Source: Cupriavidus sp. D384 (GTDB lineage: Bacteria; Pseudomonadota; Gammaproteobacteria; Burkholderiales; Burkholderiaceae). Taken from it: 64,000 nucleotides of DNA. Below the pieces are notes generated by a model. It searched no databases. It worked only from the letters and a program-made list of their open reading frames with translations, and was not told the DNA's origin. Shown one piece after another: positions 45,647-55,135 of this stretch (position 1 is the stretch's first letter; every line of letters starts with the position of its first letter). The stretch lies in NCBI RefSeq assembly GCF_001652915.1, contig NZ_BBQI01000050.1, forward strand, positions 1-64,000, read 5' to 3'. The position numbers were made by a program, and so were the translations under genes.

Positions 45647-46408
45647 ATGAACCGTTTTCAGGACAAGGTCGTGATCGTGACGGGTGCGGGGTCCGGCATC
45701 GGCGCTGCTGCCGCGAGCAGGTTTGCCTCAGAGGGGGCGGCAGTCGTGCTGGCGGGCCGTACGCGCGCCAAACTCGATCAGGTCGCCAGCAACCTGCCAA
45801 ACGGGCAAAGTCTGGTGCAGGTGACGGATGTGAGTCAGCTCGACCAGGTGGAGGCGCTTGTCCGCGCTGCAGTGGACCGTTTCGGCAAGCTCGACGTCAT
45901 GGTCAATAACGCGGGGGTGGCGCCCGAAGGCCGCGCAACCGAAGCCAGTGTCGAAGATTGGCGCAAAGTCATGGCGACGGATCTTGACGGCGTGTTTTTC
46001 GGCGCGCGCGTCGCCTTGCCGCACCTGATCCGCACCAAGGGCTGCATCGTCAACACTGCGTCGGTGTCGGGGCTGGGCGCGGACTGGAAGCTGTGTTTCT
46101 ACAACGCGGCCAAGGGCGGCGTGGTCAATCTGACGCGCGCGCTGGCGCTGGACTATGGGCGCGACGGCGTGCGTATCAACGCAGTGTGCCCGACACTGAC
46201 GCGCACGGACCTGACCGTCGACATGTTCAAGAACGAAGCGCTGCTCGACAAATTCCGCGAGCGCATCGCGCTGGGGCGCACAGCGGAGCCCGACGATATC
46301 GCCGGGGCGATAGCCTTCCTGGCGAGCGATGACGCGCGCTTCATCACTGGCGTGAACCTCCCGGTGGATGGCGGGCTGAGTGCGTCGAACGGCCAGCCGC
46401 CGCAGTAG
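45647..46408 (+). CDS. Short-chain dehydrogenase/reductase (SDR)
   Basis: This is a 253-residue classical SDR that oxidises or reduces an alcohol or ketone with NAD(P). It has TGAGSGIG (12-19), NNAG (87-90), catalytic S139 and Y152-x3-K156. The C-terminus has the usual NLPVDGGLSAS. The Arg-Thr pair after strand 2 (GRTRAKL) suggests NADP preference, an inference. GGGGAG precedes ATG 45647; the open frame upstream is not coding. It sits between a glycine-rich peptide gene and a flavoprotein gene. Confidence 0.9.
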   Translation: MNRFQDKVVIVTGAGSGIGAAAASRFASEGAAVVLAGRTRAKLDQVASNLPNGQSLVQVTDVSQLDQVEALVRAAVDRFGKLDVMVNNAGVAPEGRATEASVEDWRKVMATDLDGVFFGARVALPHLIRTKGCIVNTASVSGLGADWKLCFYNAAKGGVVNLTRALALDYGRDGVRINAVCPTLTRTDLTVDMFKNEALLDKFRERIALGRTAEPDDIAGAIAFLASDDARFITGVNLPVDGGLSASNGQPPQ

Positions 46409-46441
46409 CGGCGACTGGGTGGCCCCTGGATCAGACCCTGT

Positions 46442-47551
46442 ATGGCAGAAAAGAAACGCTCCGACGCCAACGCGGATGCCGCCCACGATGTACGCAAGGG
46501 CCAGGTTACCGACAAGGTAACGCGCGACGTGTTCCGCGAACGCTTTTGCGCGCGCTTTCACGATCCGGCCTTTCGCGCCGAGGATGCCGCCATCGACCGG
46601 CTCGAAGCCATCGCATGGGATGCCTATAGCGAAGGCCGCAAGGCGCCCGTAACCGAAAAGGCCGGCCCCGGCGCAGCCGATCCGGACTATGAGATCTCCG
46701 TCGAATGGCGCCAGACACGCGATGCCGTGCGCGATGCCCAGCGCGAGCACGACGACTCCACCGGCCCCTTGCGCGTGCTGCTGGTCATCGGTGCCGCCAG
46801 AAACGACTACACCTGTCCAGGTGAAATATCGAAGTCCTGGCGCCTGGCCGGTATCGCCCGGGCGCGCATGGAAGCACTGGGCATGACGGTCGATACGCTC
46901 GACCTGAGCCTGCTGGCATCCGACCCGGATCGGCATATCCATCCTTGCAAGGGTTGTGTGTCCACGTCGATGCCGCTGTGCCACTGGCCATGCAGCTGCT
47001 ATCCGAACCACTCGCTCGGCCAGGTCAATGACTGGATGGCGGAGATCTATCCACGCTGGGTGCGGGCGCATGGCGTGCTGATCGTCACGCCCACCTACTG
47101 GTATCAGTCGCCGAGCCCGCTGAAGCTGATGATGGACCGGCTGGTCTGTGCCGATGGCGGCAACCCTGATCCCAGCAGCACGCATGGCAAGACGGTGCCG
47201 GAAGCCAAGGCACTGGAATTGAAAGGCTGGGACTACCCCAAACATCTGGCCGGGCGCGTCTTCGGCGTGGTCGTGCATGGCGATGTCGCGGGCATCGAAG
47301 GTGTGCGCCGATCGCTGGCCGACTGGCTGAACTGGATGGGTCTGATCGAAGCGGGTGCCCCGGCGCGGCTTGACCGCTTTATCGGCTACTACGCACCGTA
47401 TGCCACGTCACATCGCGCGCTCGACGAGGATGCCGGGGTGCAGAAGGAAGTCGAGAATGCCGGTGCGGCGGTGGCCCAGGCGGTCATCCTGCGGCAGCAG
47501 GGCAGGCTGCCCGCCGTGGGCGAAGACCTGAAGCCACCGCGCCCCAAATAG
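46442..47551 (+). CDS. Flavodoxin-fold NAD(P)H oxidoreductase with a cysteine cluster
   Basis: This 369-residue protein has a charged N-terminal extension (about 1-105) followed by an NADPH-dependent FMN-reductase-like flavodoxin fold beginning at LRVLLVIGAARNDYTCPGEI. The central part has a cysteine group C169-x2-C172-x7-C180-x3-C184-x-C186 (HPCKGC, LCHWPCSC), which may bind an iron-sulphur cluster as in iron-sulphur flavoproteins. VTPTYWYQSPSPLKLMMDRL is the FMN-binding loop. It lies 33 bases after the SDR gene. The substrate is unknown; quinone or disulphide reduction is possible. Confidence 0.78.
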   Translation: MAEKKRSDANADAAHDVRKGQVTDKVTRDVFRERFCARFHDPAFRAEDAAIDRLEAIAWDAYSEGRKAPVTEKAGPGAADPDYEISVEWRQTRDAVRDAQREHDDSTGPLRVLLVIGAARNDYTCPGEISKSWRLAGIARARMEALGMTVDTLDLSLLASDPDRHIHPCKGCVSTSMPLCHWPCSCYPNHSLGQVNDWMAEIYPRWVRAHGVLIVTPTYWYQSPSPLKLMMDRLVCADGGNPDPSSTHGKTVPEAKALELKGWDYPKHLAGRVFGVVVHGDVAGIEGVRRSLADWLNWMGLIEAGAPARLDRFIGYYAPYATSHRALDEDAGVQKEVENAGAAVAQAVILRQQGRLPAVGEDLKPPRPK

Positions 47552-47625
47552 CCTACGTGGTCATTCGCCCGTTGCGGCACGTTTCTTGCGCCAAGCACGG
47601 TATCTGCAACCATCAGGAGCGGATC

Positions 47626-48249
47626 ATGTTCGACTTTCTGCGCCGTCACCGGCATGAGCGGAGCGATGACGATGCCACGCGCGATGCGGCACGCGATACC
47701 GGCCCGCAATTCCGGGAGCCATCGGGGTCCGAGACTTGGCGCGCGCACGCGCACCGGGACCGCGCGCAGCGTCACGATGAACCGGGCTATGGTGGCGCCG
47801 GGTACTTCGGCAGCAGCGACAGCGGTGGACAGTCATTCAATGGTGCGCAGCGCCTGTATCCGGGAGACCCGGGATACCGCGCGCATCCGACCCACCCGGT
47901 CAGCTCCGCGCGTATTGGCACGGCACGTTACACGGGCCCGAAAGACTACCGGCGCGCCGACGACCTGATCCGCGACGACATCTGCGAGCGCCTGACGATG
48001 CATGACGGTATCGATGTGTCAGAAGTGTCGGTCGAAGTCGAGAGCGGTGTCGTCACGCTGTCCGGCATGGTCGACGACCGCTACGAGAAGCACCTGATCG
48101 AAGACATTGCCGACGACGTGTTCGGGGTACAGGACATCGAAAACCGTATCCGCGTGCAGCGCCGCGACTATCTCCACGACCGGCATGACGACCGGCTCGA
48201 AGACGGGGCGGGCGCCGAACGATCGGAACGTACGCTGAACCTGAGCTGA
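47626..48249 (+). CDS. BON-domain protein
   Basis: This 207-residue protein has a charged, Gly/His-rich N-terminal half without a signal peptide and one BON domain at about residues 110-175 (ADDLIRDDICERLTMHDGID, then VEVESGVVTLSGMVDDRYEK). AGGAG is seven bases before ATG 47626. The tail is acidic and Arg-rich. It is the third BON gene in this stretch and lies convergent to katE, with 178 bases between. Confidence 0.8.
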   Translation: MFDFLRRHRHERSDDDATRDAARDTGPQFREPSGSETWRAHAHRDRAQRHDEPGYGGAGYFGSSDSGGQSFNGAQRLYPGDPGYRAHPTHPVSSARIGTARYTGPKDYRRADDLIRDDICERLTMHDGIDVSEVSVEVESGVVTLSGMVDDRYEKHLIEDIADDVFGVQDIENRIRVQRRDYLHDRHDDRLEDGAGAERSERTLNLS

Positions 48250-48375
48250 CGGCGCAGGCAACTACATGGCGGCGTGCGACGACATGCTCGTGGTGGTGAC
48301 CTGTCATCTGTCGTTCGCCTTGCGCCAGCGTTCGTCCGAGGCGCGCGAACCCGCGCTCGAAACAAGAGCGGTGTA

Positions 48376-48402
48376 GCGCGGCGCGACGGTGGCACGCCGC
48401 GC
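48376..48402. terminator. Hairpin between convergent BON and katE genes
   Basis: GCGCGGCG and CGCCGCGC arms lie 11 bases apart. There is no T-run on either strand, so the terminator role is tentative. Confidence 0.35.
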
Positions 48403-48427
48403 CACAATCGCGCCGCCGTCACGTCAA

Positions 48428-50674
48428 TCAGACCGGAATCTTCATCGCATCGGGCCGTTGCCACCAGCGGTGCTGGCCCACGGCGTCAAGAAACGCCTGA
48501 TGGGTTTTGGCATCCTCGCTCTTTCCGATGACCAGGCCGGGCCCGGCGAAGCCGCCCTGTATGCCGGCTCGCCGCGCGGCCTCGGCCACCAGCACTGCGC
48601 CGTTGCCGCCGGCGCCCACTGCCTTGAAGTGCTTGTAGGCTTCGCTGACGAACAGCAGCGCCCGGGGGTCCGGGTCAGCGGGCGGGTTCTTGCCGTCGGG
48701 TACATAGACCGCATCGAACAGCACCGAGCCGACGGACGACAGCGCAAAGTCCACCTGCAGCGTGGCGCCGCCTGCAGTGGTCACGCTGCTGGCGCGCGGG
48801 CCCACGATCTTCGCGCTGGCGCGCAGGCCTTCGGCCATCGACCGCAGCGACTGGATCGCCGCATCGTCCACGCCGTCGTTGACCAGCACCGCAATCTTGC
48901 GGCCCGTGATATCGCCCTTGGGCTGGGCGTCCAGGCTGAGCGCGGGCGATGTCTGCACGCCGTAGTCATTGATCTGCACCGCCGGACCCACGGGCTCTAC
49001 GGCGATGCCGAGCTGCTGCGCGACACCATCGGCCAGCGCCTGCGCGATGTGTACGATCTGGCCCACCACGCGCGAACGGATGGCCGGGTCCTGCACCTTG
49101 GACAGCTCGAAGCTGTAGGCGTCGATGATCTGCTGCTGCTCCACGTCCGACTGGCTGCGCCAGAACAGGTTGGCCTGCGAAAAGTGATCGGCAAACGTAT
49201 TGCTGCGCACGCGGGCCTTGACCGCGCCGTCCTCTGCGGGCGCCGGATAGTGCCGGTAGGCGTCCTTGTCGCCGGCCAGGAACGGACAGCCACCACTGAC
49301 CGAGTTGGGCTGGTAGCTTTCCTTGCCCTGTACCACGGTCTGCCGCATGAACCCGTCGCGCTGGTTGTTGTGTACCGGGCAAAGCGGGCGGTTGATGGGC
49401 AATTCATGGAAGTTCGGCCCGCCCAGCCGTGTGATCTGCGTATCGATATACGAGAACAGGCGCGCCTGCAGCAGTGGATCGTTGGTGAAGTCCATGCCCG
49501 GCAGAAGGTGCCCGGGATGGAATGCCACCTGCTCGGTCTCGGCAAAGAAGTTGTCGGGGTTGCGGTCCAGCACCATTCGCCCGATGCGTTTCACGGGCAC
49601 CAGTTCCTCGGGGATGATCTTGGTCGGGTCCTGCAGGTCGAAGCCGAGCTTGAGCATCTCGGTCTCGGGCACCAGCTGCACGCCGAACTCGTACTCGGGG
49701 AACTGGCCCGTCTCGATCGATTCCCAGAGGTCGCGCCGGTGGAAGTCGGGGTCCTTGCCGTTGATCTTCAGCGCCTCGTCCCAGATCAGCGAATGCGCAC
49801 CGCCCACGGGCTTCCAGTGGTACTTGACCAGCGTCGCCTCGCCTTTGGCGTTGACAAGCCGGAACGTGTGGACGCCAAAGCCCTCCATCGTCCGGAAGCT
49901 GCGCGGGATTGCACGGCCTGACATCGTCCACAGCACCATATGCATCGACTCGGGCTGCAGCGAGACGAAGTCCCAGAACGTGTCGTGGGCCGACGCTGCC
50001 TGCGGAATCTCGTTATGTGGCTCCGGCTTCACCGAGTGCACGAAGTCCGGAAACTTGATGCCGTCCTGGATAAAGAACACCGGCATGTTGTTGCCCACCA
50101 GGTCGAAGTTGCCCTGGCGTGTATAGAACCGGGTGGCAAAGCCGCGCACGTCGCGCGCCAGGTCGGCCGACCCGCGCGATCCGGCCACCGTGGAGAATCG
50201 AACGAAGACCGGCGTCTTCTCGCCGACGCGGGTGAACAATCCGGCAGTCGTGTAGTCCTCGATCGACTCGGTCAGCTCGAAATAGCCGTGCGCCGCCGCG
50301 CCGCGTGCGTGCACGACCCGCTCGGGGATTCGTTCGTGATCGAAGTGGGTAATCTTTTCACGCAGGTGGAAATCTTCCAGCAGCGTGGGGCCGCGCAGGC
50401 CGAGCTTGAGCGAGTCGTCGTCCTCGGGAATCTGCAGGCCCTGATTGGTGGTCAGCGTCTTGCCGGCATTCGATACCAGGTTGCCGACGCTCGGCGATCC
50501 CAGGTGCTGGGGGCGGCCCGACAGACGGTCGGCCACGGCCTTTTCGTAGGTGCCGTCCTGATTGCTGCCCGACGCGCGGTCCTGGCTGGGATTGTTGCCA
50601 GAATGCTGGGGCGTGGTCTGGCTCCCGGTGCCTGCCGTGGCAGGGTTCGACTTTGGTGGTGACTGCTTGGGCAT
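48428..50674 (-). CDS. katE: Catalase HPII (large monofunctional catalase)
   Basis: It breaks hydrogen peroxide into water and oxygen with a haem cofactor. The 748 residues include the C-terminal class I amidotransferase-like domain (about 590-748) that marks the large HPII type. Active-site residues are H122 in VVHARGAAAHG and N195 in DLVGNNMPVFF; the proximal Tyr lies in RLFSYIDTQITRLG. The N-terminal 60 residues are disordered and carry Gln, Asn and Pro. AAGGAGG precedes ATG 50674. The HPII group is usually under stationary-phase control, which fits its neighbours. Confidence 0.95.
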   Translation of the reverse strand: MPKQSPPKSNPATAGTGSQTTPQHSGNNPSQDRASGSNQDGTYEKAVADRLSGRPQHLGSPSVGNLVSNAGKTLTTNQGLQIPEDDDSLKLGLRGPTLLEDFHLREKITHFDHERIPERVVHARGAAAHGYFELTESIEDYTTAGLFTRVGEKTPVFVRFSTVAGSRGSADLARDVRGFATRFYTRQGNFDLVGNNMPVFFIQDGIKFPDFVHSVKPEPHNEIPQAASAHDTFWDFVSLQPESMHMVLWTMSGRAIPRSFRTMEGFGVHTFRLVNAKGEATLVKYHWKPVGGAHSLIWDEALKINGKDPDFHRRDLWESIETGQFPEYEFGVQLVPETEMLKLGFDLQDPTKIIPEELVPVKRIGRMVLDRNPDNFFAETEQVAFHPGHLLPGMDFTNDPLLQARLFSYIDTQITRLGGPNFHELPINRPLCPVHNNQRDGFMRQTVVQGKESYQPNSVSGGCPFLAGDKDAYRHYPAPAEDGAVKARVRSNTFADHFSQANLFWRSQSDVEQQQIIDAYSFELSKVQDPAIRSRVVGQIVHIAQALADGVAQQLGIAVEPVGPAVQINDYGVQTSPALSLDAQPKGDITGRKIAVLVNDGVDDAAIQSLRSMAEGLRASAKIVGPRASSVTTAGGATLQVDFALSSVGSVLFDAVYVPDGKNPPADPDPRALLFVSEAYKHFKAVGAGGNGAVLVAEAARRAGIQGGFAGPGLVIGKSEDAKTHQAFLDAVGQHRWWQRPDAMKIPV

Positions 50675-50732
50675 GGTGGCGGCCTCCTTGTGTGCACGAA
50701 GACGTATGTGGAGCCGTTCGTACCGCAGAATG

Positions 50733-50757
50733 CATGCCAAGCGGGCACGCTGGCATA
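50733..50757. promoter_or_regulatory. Imperfect palindrome between katE and wspR
   Basis: ATGCCA-AGCG and CGC-TGGCAT form arms with one bulged A around four bases, in the 109-base gap between the katE start and the wspR stop. It may be a katE promoter element or the end of the wsp transcript. Confidence 0.3.
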
Positions 50758-50783
50758 TGCGCGCCGCCGCCGTGCCGGGGTCC

Positions 50784-51794
50784 CTACACCATCACCACCT
50801 GGTTGCGGCCGTTGCGCTTGGCCTGGTACAGACCGGTATCGGCCGCTTCGACCAGCCGGCTGAAGTTGCCGTCGGCGCCCGGTACGATCACCGCGCCGCC
50901 GATGCTGACCGTGAGAAAGCCGCTGGTGGGCGATCCGCTGTGCGCGATACGCAGCGTCTCGATGGAGCGGCGTACCTTCTCGGCCAGCAGGCGCGCGCCG
51001 CCGGGCGACGTCGCCGGCAGGATCATCGCGAATTCCTCGCCGCCGAAGCGCGCGGGCAGGTCTGCCGGCCGTGCGCAGTTCTCGCGGATCACGGTGGCGA
51101 CGCGGCGCAGCACTTCATCGCCCGCCACATGACCGTAGGTGTCGTTGTAGGCCTTGAAGGCGTCGACGTCGATCATCAGCAGCGCCAGTTGCGTCTGCTC
51201 GCGCTGGGCGCGCTTCCACTCGGCGCCCAGGTATTCGTCGAAATAGCGCCGGTTGGACAGGCCCGTCAGGCCATCGGAGTTGGTCAGGCGCTGCAACTCC
51301 AGGTTGGTCTCCAGCAACTGCTGCTGGCTCTGGCGCAGCGCACGGTAGGCTTCGTCGCGCTGCAGCAGGTTCAGGTACGAGCGCGAGTGATAGCGGATGC
51401 GTGCGACCAGCTCGATCGTGTCGGGCAGCTTGACCAGGTAGTCGTTGGCGCCGGCGGCAAACGCGGCGCTTTTCATCGTGGGCTCTTCCTTGGTGGACAG
51501 CACGATGATCGGAATGTCGCGCGTGCCGGCGTTCTCGCGATAGCGGCGTACCAGCGTCAGGCCATCGGTGCCGGGCATGACCAGATCCTGCAGGATCACG
51601 GTGGGCTGCGTGCGTTCGGCCACGGCCACCGCTTCCTCGGGATTGGCGCAATAGTGGAAGTCGATGTCGGTCTCGCCGGCCAGCGCGCGGCGGATCGCTT
51701 CGCCGATGATGGCCTGGTCGTCGACCAGCAGCACCATGGCCAGGTATTCGTTGCCGGAGGCCGACGGATCGGCCGGGTTCCCAGGTCTAGGCAT
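50784..51794 (-). CDS. wspR: Diguanylate cyclase response regulator WspR
   Basis: This 336-residue output protein of the Wsp surface-sensing pathway makes cyclic di-GMP. The receiver has the phospho-acceptor D70 in [11 protein letters not shown] coiled-coil stalk (about 140-175) leads to the GGDEF domain with the active motif GGEEF at 251-255. The inhibitory site R242-P-A-D245 sits nine residues before it. D70, 251-255 and 242-245 match the numbering of P. aeruginosa WspR as I remember it. Six bases separate it from wspF; it is the last gene of the operon. Confidence 0.95.
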   Translation of the reverse strand: MPRPGNPADPSASGNEYLAMVLLVDDQAIIGEAIRRALAGETDIDFHYCANPEEAVAVAERTQPTVILQDLVMPGTDGLTLVRRYRENAGTRDIPIIVLSTKEEPTMKSAAFAAGANDYLVKLPDTIELVARIRYHSRSYLNLLQRDEAYRALRQSQQQLLETNLELQRLTNSDGLTGLSNRRYFDEYLGAEWKRAQREQTQLALLMIDVDAFKAYNDTYGHVAGDEVLRRVATVIRENCARPADLPARFGGEEFAMILPATSPGGARLLAEKVRRSIETLRIAHSGSPTSGFLTVSIGGAVIVPGADGNFSRLVEAADTGLYQAKRNGRNQVVMV

Positions 51795-51800
51795 TTTCCA

Positions 51801-52832
51801 TTACCCCTTGTTTCTTGTTGTCGCCTGGCCGCCGAAGGCCCGGACCAGCCGGGGCGCGATGCGTGGCAGCGGCAGGATCTCGCTGGCCGCGCCCAGTGCG
51901 GCGGCGGCCTTCGGCATGCCATAGACGGCGCTGGTGGCCTGGTCCTGCGCAATGGTCAGGAAGCCGCGCTCGCGCATGGCCTTCAGGCCCTGGGCGCCGT
52001 CGCGGCCCATGCCGGTCAGCAGCACGCCCAGGGCATCGCCGCGCCAGTGTTCCACCACGCTTTCGAAGAACACGTCGATCGACGGGCGGTAAAGATAGTC
52101 GCCCGGCTCGGGCGTATAGGCCATCCGCGTACCGGCTACCAGCCGCAGATGATCGTTGGTGCCGGCCAGCAGCACGGTGCCGGCCTGCGGCGTTTCGCCA
52201 GCACGTGCAATGCGCACCGGCAGCGGACTTTGCGCGTCGAGCCATTCGGCCATGCCCTGCGCAAAGGCTTCGTCAACATGCTGCACGGCCACCACCGCCG
52301 CGCCGAATTCGGCGGGCAGGGCGCCCAGCAGCGCCGCCAGCGCCGCCGGGCCGCCGGCCGATGCGCCAATCGCCACCAGCCGTGGCGCGGCCGGTGCCGG
52401 CGCGGCGGCGGAGAGCGTTTGCGGGGCCTGGGCCCGCCCCGCCAGCAGCCGGCCGATATTGCGGATCTTGCGCAGCAGCGGGCCCGCGGCGAGCGTTGCG
52501 TCGGACTGGGTCAGCGTGGGCGTGTCGACGGCATCGATGGCGCCATGTCCCATGGCATCGAACACCTGGTTGGCATTGCGGCCCAGGTCCATCGTCACCA
52601 CCACGATTGCGCAAGGCGTGGCGGCCATGATGCGGCGCGTGGCCTCCACGCCGTCCATCACCGGCATCAGCAGGTCCATCAGGATCAGGTCGGGCGTCTG
52701 GCTGGCAGCCATCTGCACGGCCTGCTCGCCGTTGCCGGCGACCCAGGCGATCTCGAGCGAAGTGTCGAGTGCCAGCGCGCGTCGCAGTGCGGCCACGGCC
52801 AGTGCGGAGTCGTTGACGATGCCGATCTTCAT
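51801..52832 (-). CDS. wspF: Methylesterase WspF (CheB-like)
   Basis: This 343-residue protein removes methyl groups from WspA and so damps the pathway; loss of WspF elsewhere gives constitutive WspR. The receiver has D54-type acceptor in LILMDLLMPVMDG. The esterase domain shows Ser in VAIGASAGGPAAL, His in VAVQHVDEAFAQG and Asp in LLTGMGRDGAQG. The usual receiver Lys is replaced (IDAVDTP), as in WspF of Pseudomonas by memory. It overlaps wspE by four bases (ATGA). Confidence 0.94.
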   Translation of the reverse strand: MKIGIVNDSALAVAALRRALALDTSLEIAWVAGNGEQAVQMAASQTPDLILMDLLMPVMDGVEATRRIMAATPCAIVVVTMDLGRNANQVFDAMGHGAIDAVDTPTLTQSDATLAAGPLLRKIRNIGRLLAGRAQAPQTLSAAAPAPAAPRLVAIGASAGGPAALAALLGALPAEFGAAVVAVQHVDEAFAQGMAEWLDAQSPLPVRIARAGETPQAGTVLLAGTNDHLRLVAGTRMAYTPEPGDYLYRPSIDVFFESVVEHWRGDALGVLLTGMGRDGAQGLKAMRERGFLTIAQDQATSAVYGMPKAAAALGAASEILPLPRIAPRLVRAFGGQATTRNKG

Positions 52833-55135
52833 GTGCGCGCCTCGCCGATCAGGTCCCGCACGGCATCGAGCAGCGCGGTGTCATGGAAACTGCCCTTGGC
52901 CAGATAGTAGTCCGCTCCGGCCTGCATGCCGCGTTCGCGATCCTGTTCGCGGTCCTTGTACGACACGATCATGACTGGCAACTGCGCCAGCCGTGCATCG
53001 CCCCGGATACGGGTGACCAGCTCGATGCCGTCCAGGCGCGGCATGTCGACGTCGGTGATGATCAGGTCGAATGCCTCGGCGCGCAGCACGTTCCAGCCGT
53101 CCATGCCGTCCACGGCCACGCTCACGTCGTACCCGCGCCCGGCCAGCAGCTTGCGCTCCAGTTCGCGCACGGTCAGCGAGTCGTCCACCACCAGCACGCG
53201 CTTGCGGCGCACCACGGCGGCCTCGGTGCCGGCCTGCCGTACGCGCTCGATACGGCCTTCGGAGACGAGCTTTTCCACCGAGCGCAGCATGTCCTCGACA
53301 TCGAAGATCAGCACCGGCGTGCCATCGTCGGTCAGGCTGCCGGCGGCAATGTCCTTGATCTTGCCCAGCGCCTGCGCCAGCGGCTGCACCACCAGCATGC
53401 GCTCGCCCAGCAGGCGATCCACGGCAATGCCGTAGATGCGCTCCTGCTCGCCAATCACCACGACGGGCGTGGTATCGCCTTCGCGCGGCTGTTCCGGGCG
53501 CTGCAGGATCTGCGCCGCGCTGACCAGCCCCACCGGGCGGCCTTCGTGGCGGAAGTGCTGGTGCTGCTCGGTCTGCTCGATGGCATCGCGTGGCAGGGCC
53601 ACGGCACGATGCACGAGCCCGAGCGGGAACGCATAGGCCTCGCCCGAGATTTCCACCAGCAGCGCACGCACGACGGACAGCGTGAGCGGCAGTTCCAGAT
53701 GGAAGTGCAGGCCGCTGCCGGGCTGCTGCGACAGCTTCAGGCTGCCGCGCACGGCGCGGACCATGTCCTGCACGGCATCGAGCCCCACGCCACGGCCGGA
53801 AACTTCGGACACGGTTTCGCGCAGGCTGAAACCGGGCAGCAGCAGGAATTCGAGCATCTCGGCCTGCGACAGCCGCGCGGCGGTGTCGGCCTGGGCCAGG
53901 CCACGCCGTACGATGGCTGCGCGCAGCGCGTCGAGATCGACACCGGCACCGTCGTCGAAGATCTCGATCACCAGGCGGCCCGCGTTATGCCGCGCCATCA
54001 GCGTGATCCGGCCTTCCTCGGGCTTGCCGGCCGCGCGGCGCGTATCGGGAAGTTCGATGCCGTGGTCGACGGCATTGCGCAGCAGGTGGGCCAGCGGCGC
54101 ATCGAGCTGTTCCAGGATGTCGCGGTCTACCTGCGTCTGCTCGCCCGAAAGCACCAGATGCACGTGCTTGCCCAGCGTGCGGCCCAGGTCGCGCACCATG
54201 CGCGAAAACCCGGTCATGCCGTCAGACAGCGGACGCATGCGGCACGACAGCGCGGTGTCGTAGATCCGGCGCGACAGGCGGCTGGCGCGATGATCATACT
54301 GGTCGAACTCGTCCACGCGTTGCGAAAGCTGGCCGTGTCCGTCTTCAAGCAGCTGGCGCACTTCGGCCAGGGCGGCGCGCATGCGCGTCACCGAGCCTTC
54401 GGGCGTGTCCAGCAGCGCCTGCACGCTGTCGATTGCCTGCAGCGCGCGCATCTGCTGGCGGCGCGCCTGTTGCATGGCGCCGCCGAACGGCCGCAGCCAG
54501 TGCGATTCGACCATGGCCTCGCCAGCCATCGCCAGCAGGCGGTCCAGGCGGTCGGCGTTGACGCGCAGCATGCGTTCCTGCGTGTCGCCGCCGAAGGCAG
54601 GATCGGGCGCAGCCTCGGGAGGCGCCGCGTGACCGGCATCGGATGCCGGCGCGGCAGCGTGCGCTTCGGGCTGGGCCGCCAGCGGTGCCGGTGCGGACGC
54701 GGCCACTGCATCCGGCAGCCCTTCGTCACCGTCAAGCAGACGGCTCATCCGCGCGATCCAGGCGTCGATCTCGGGCCGCCCGTCGAGCTCGGGCCAGTTG
54801 AGGTTGCCGCCGGGCGGGTGCCCGATGCGCTGGAGCAGATCGGTGCCTTGCAGCAGGGCGTCGATATGGGCCGGCTGCAGCACGATACCGCCACGCTGGG
54901 CTGCCACCAGGCAGTCTTCCATCACATGGGCCACGCGCACCCCGCCATCGAGCCCGACGATCCGTGCCGCGCCCTTGAGCGAGTGGGCGGCACGCATGCA
55001 GGCTTCCAGATGCGAAGCGGTGGTGGGGTCGCGTTCCAGCGCCAGCAGGCCGGTGTTCAATACCTCGGCCTGCGCGTCGGCTTCGAGCGCGAACAGGTCC
55101 AGCATCGAGGCATCGCGCAATTGCTCCGGATTCAT
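52829..55135 (-). CDS. wspE: Hybrid histidine kinase WspE (CheA-like with receiver)
   Basis: This is the 768-residue kinase that phosphorylates WspF and WspR. The HPt domain has H51 in AAHSLKGAAR; the dimer/kinase domains show HLLRNAVDHGIE (N box), DDGAGVDL and GRGVGLDAV (G boxes). A CheW-like domain follows, then a C-terminal receiver (LIITDVDMPRLDG). An Ala/Pro-rich linker (about 140-185) separates HPt from the dimer domain. I chose ATG 55135, which overlaps the wspD stop; the open frame runs upstream to 55534 but is a shadow of wspD. Confidence 0.95.
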   Translation of the reverse strand: MNPEQLRDASMLDLFALEADAQAEVLNTGLLALERDPTTASHLEACMRAAHSLKGAARIVGLDGGVRVAHVMEDCLVAAQRGGIVLQPAHIDALLQGTDLLQRIGHPPGGNLNWPELDGRPEIDAWIARMSRLLDGDEGLPDAVAASAPAPLAAQPEAHAAAPASDAGHAAPPEAAPDPAFGGDTQERMLRVNADRLDRLLAMAGEAMVESHWLRPFGGAMQQARRQQMRALQAIDSVQALLDTPEGSVTRMRAALAEVRQLLEDGHGQLSQRVDEFDQYDHRASRLSRRIYDTALSCRMRPLSDGMTGFSRMVRDLGRTLGKHVHLVLSGEQTQVDRDILEQLDAPLAHLLRNAVDHGIELPDTRRAAGKPEEGRITLMARHNAGRLVIEIFDDGAGVDLDALRAAIVRRGLAQADTAARLSQAEMLEFLLLPGFSLRETVSEVSGRGVGLDAVQDMVRAVRGSLKLSQQPGSGLHFHLELPLTLSVVRALLVEISGEAYAFPLGLVHRAVALPRDAIEQTEQHQHFRHEGRPVGLVSAAQILQRPEQPREGDTTPVVVIGEQERIYGIAVDRLLGERMLVVQPLAQALGKIKDIAAGSLTDDGTPVLIFDVEDMLRSVEKLVSEGRIERVRQAGTEAAVVRRKRVLVVDDSLTVRELERKLLAGRGYDVSVAVDGMDGWNVLRAEAFDLIITDVDMPRLDGIELVTRIRGDARLAQLPVMIVSYKDREQDRERGMQAGADYYLAKGSFHDTALLDAVRDLIGEART

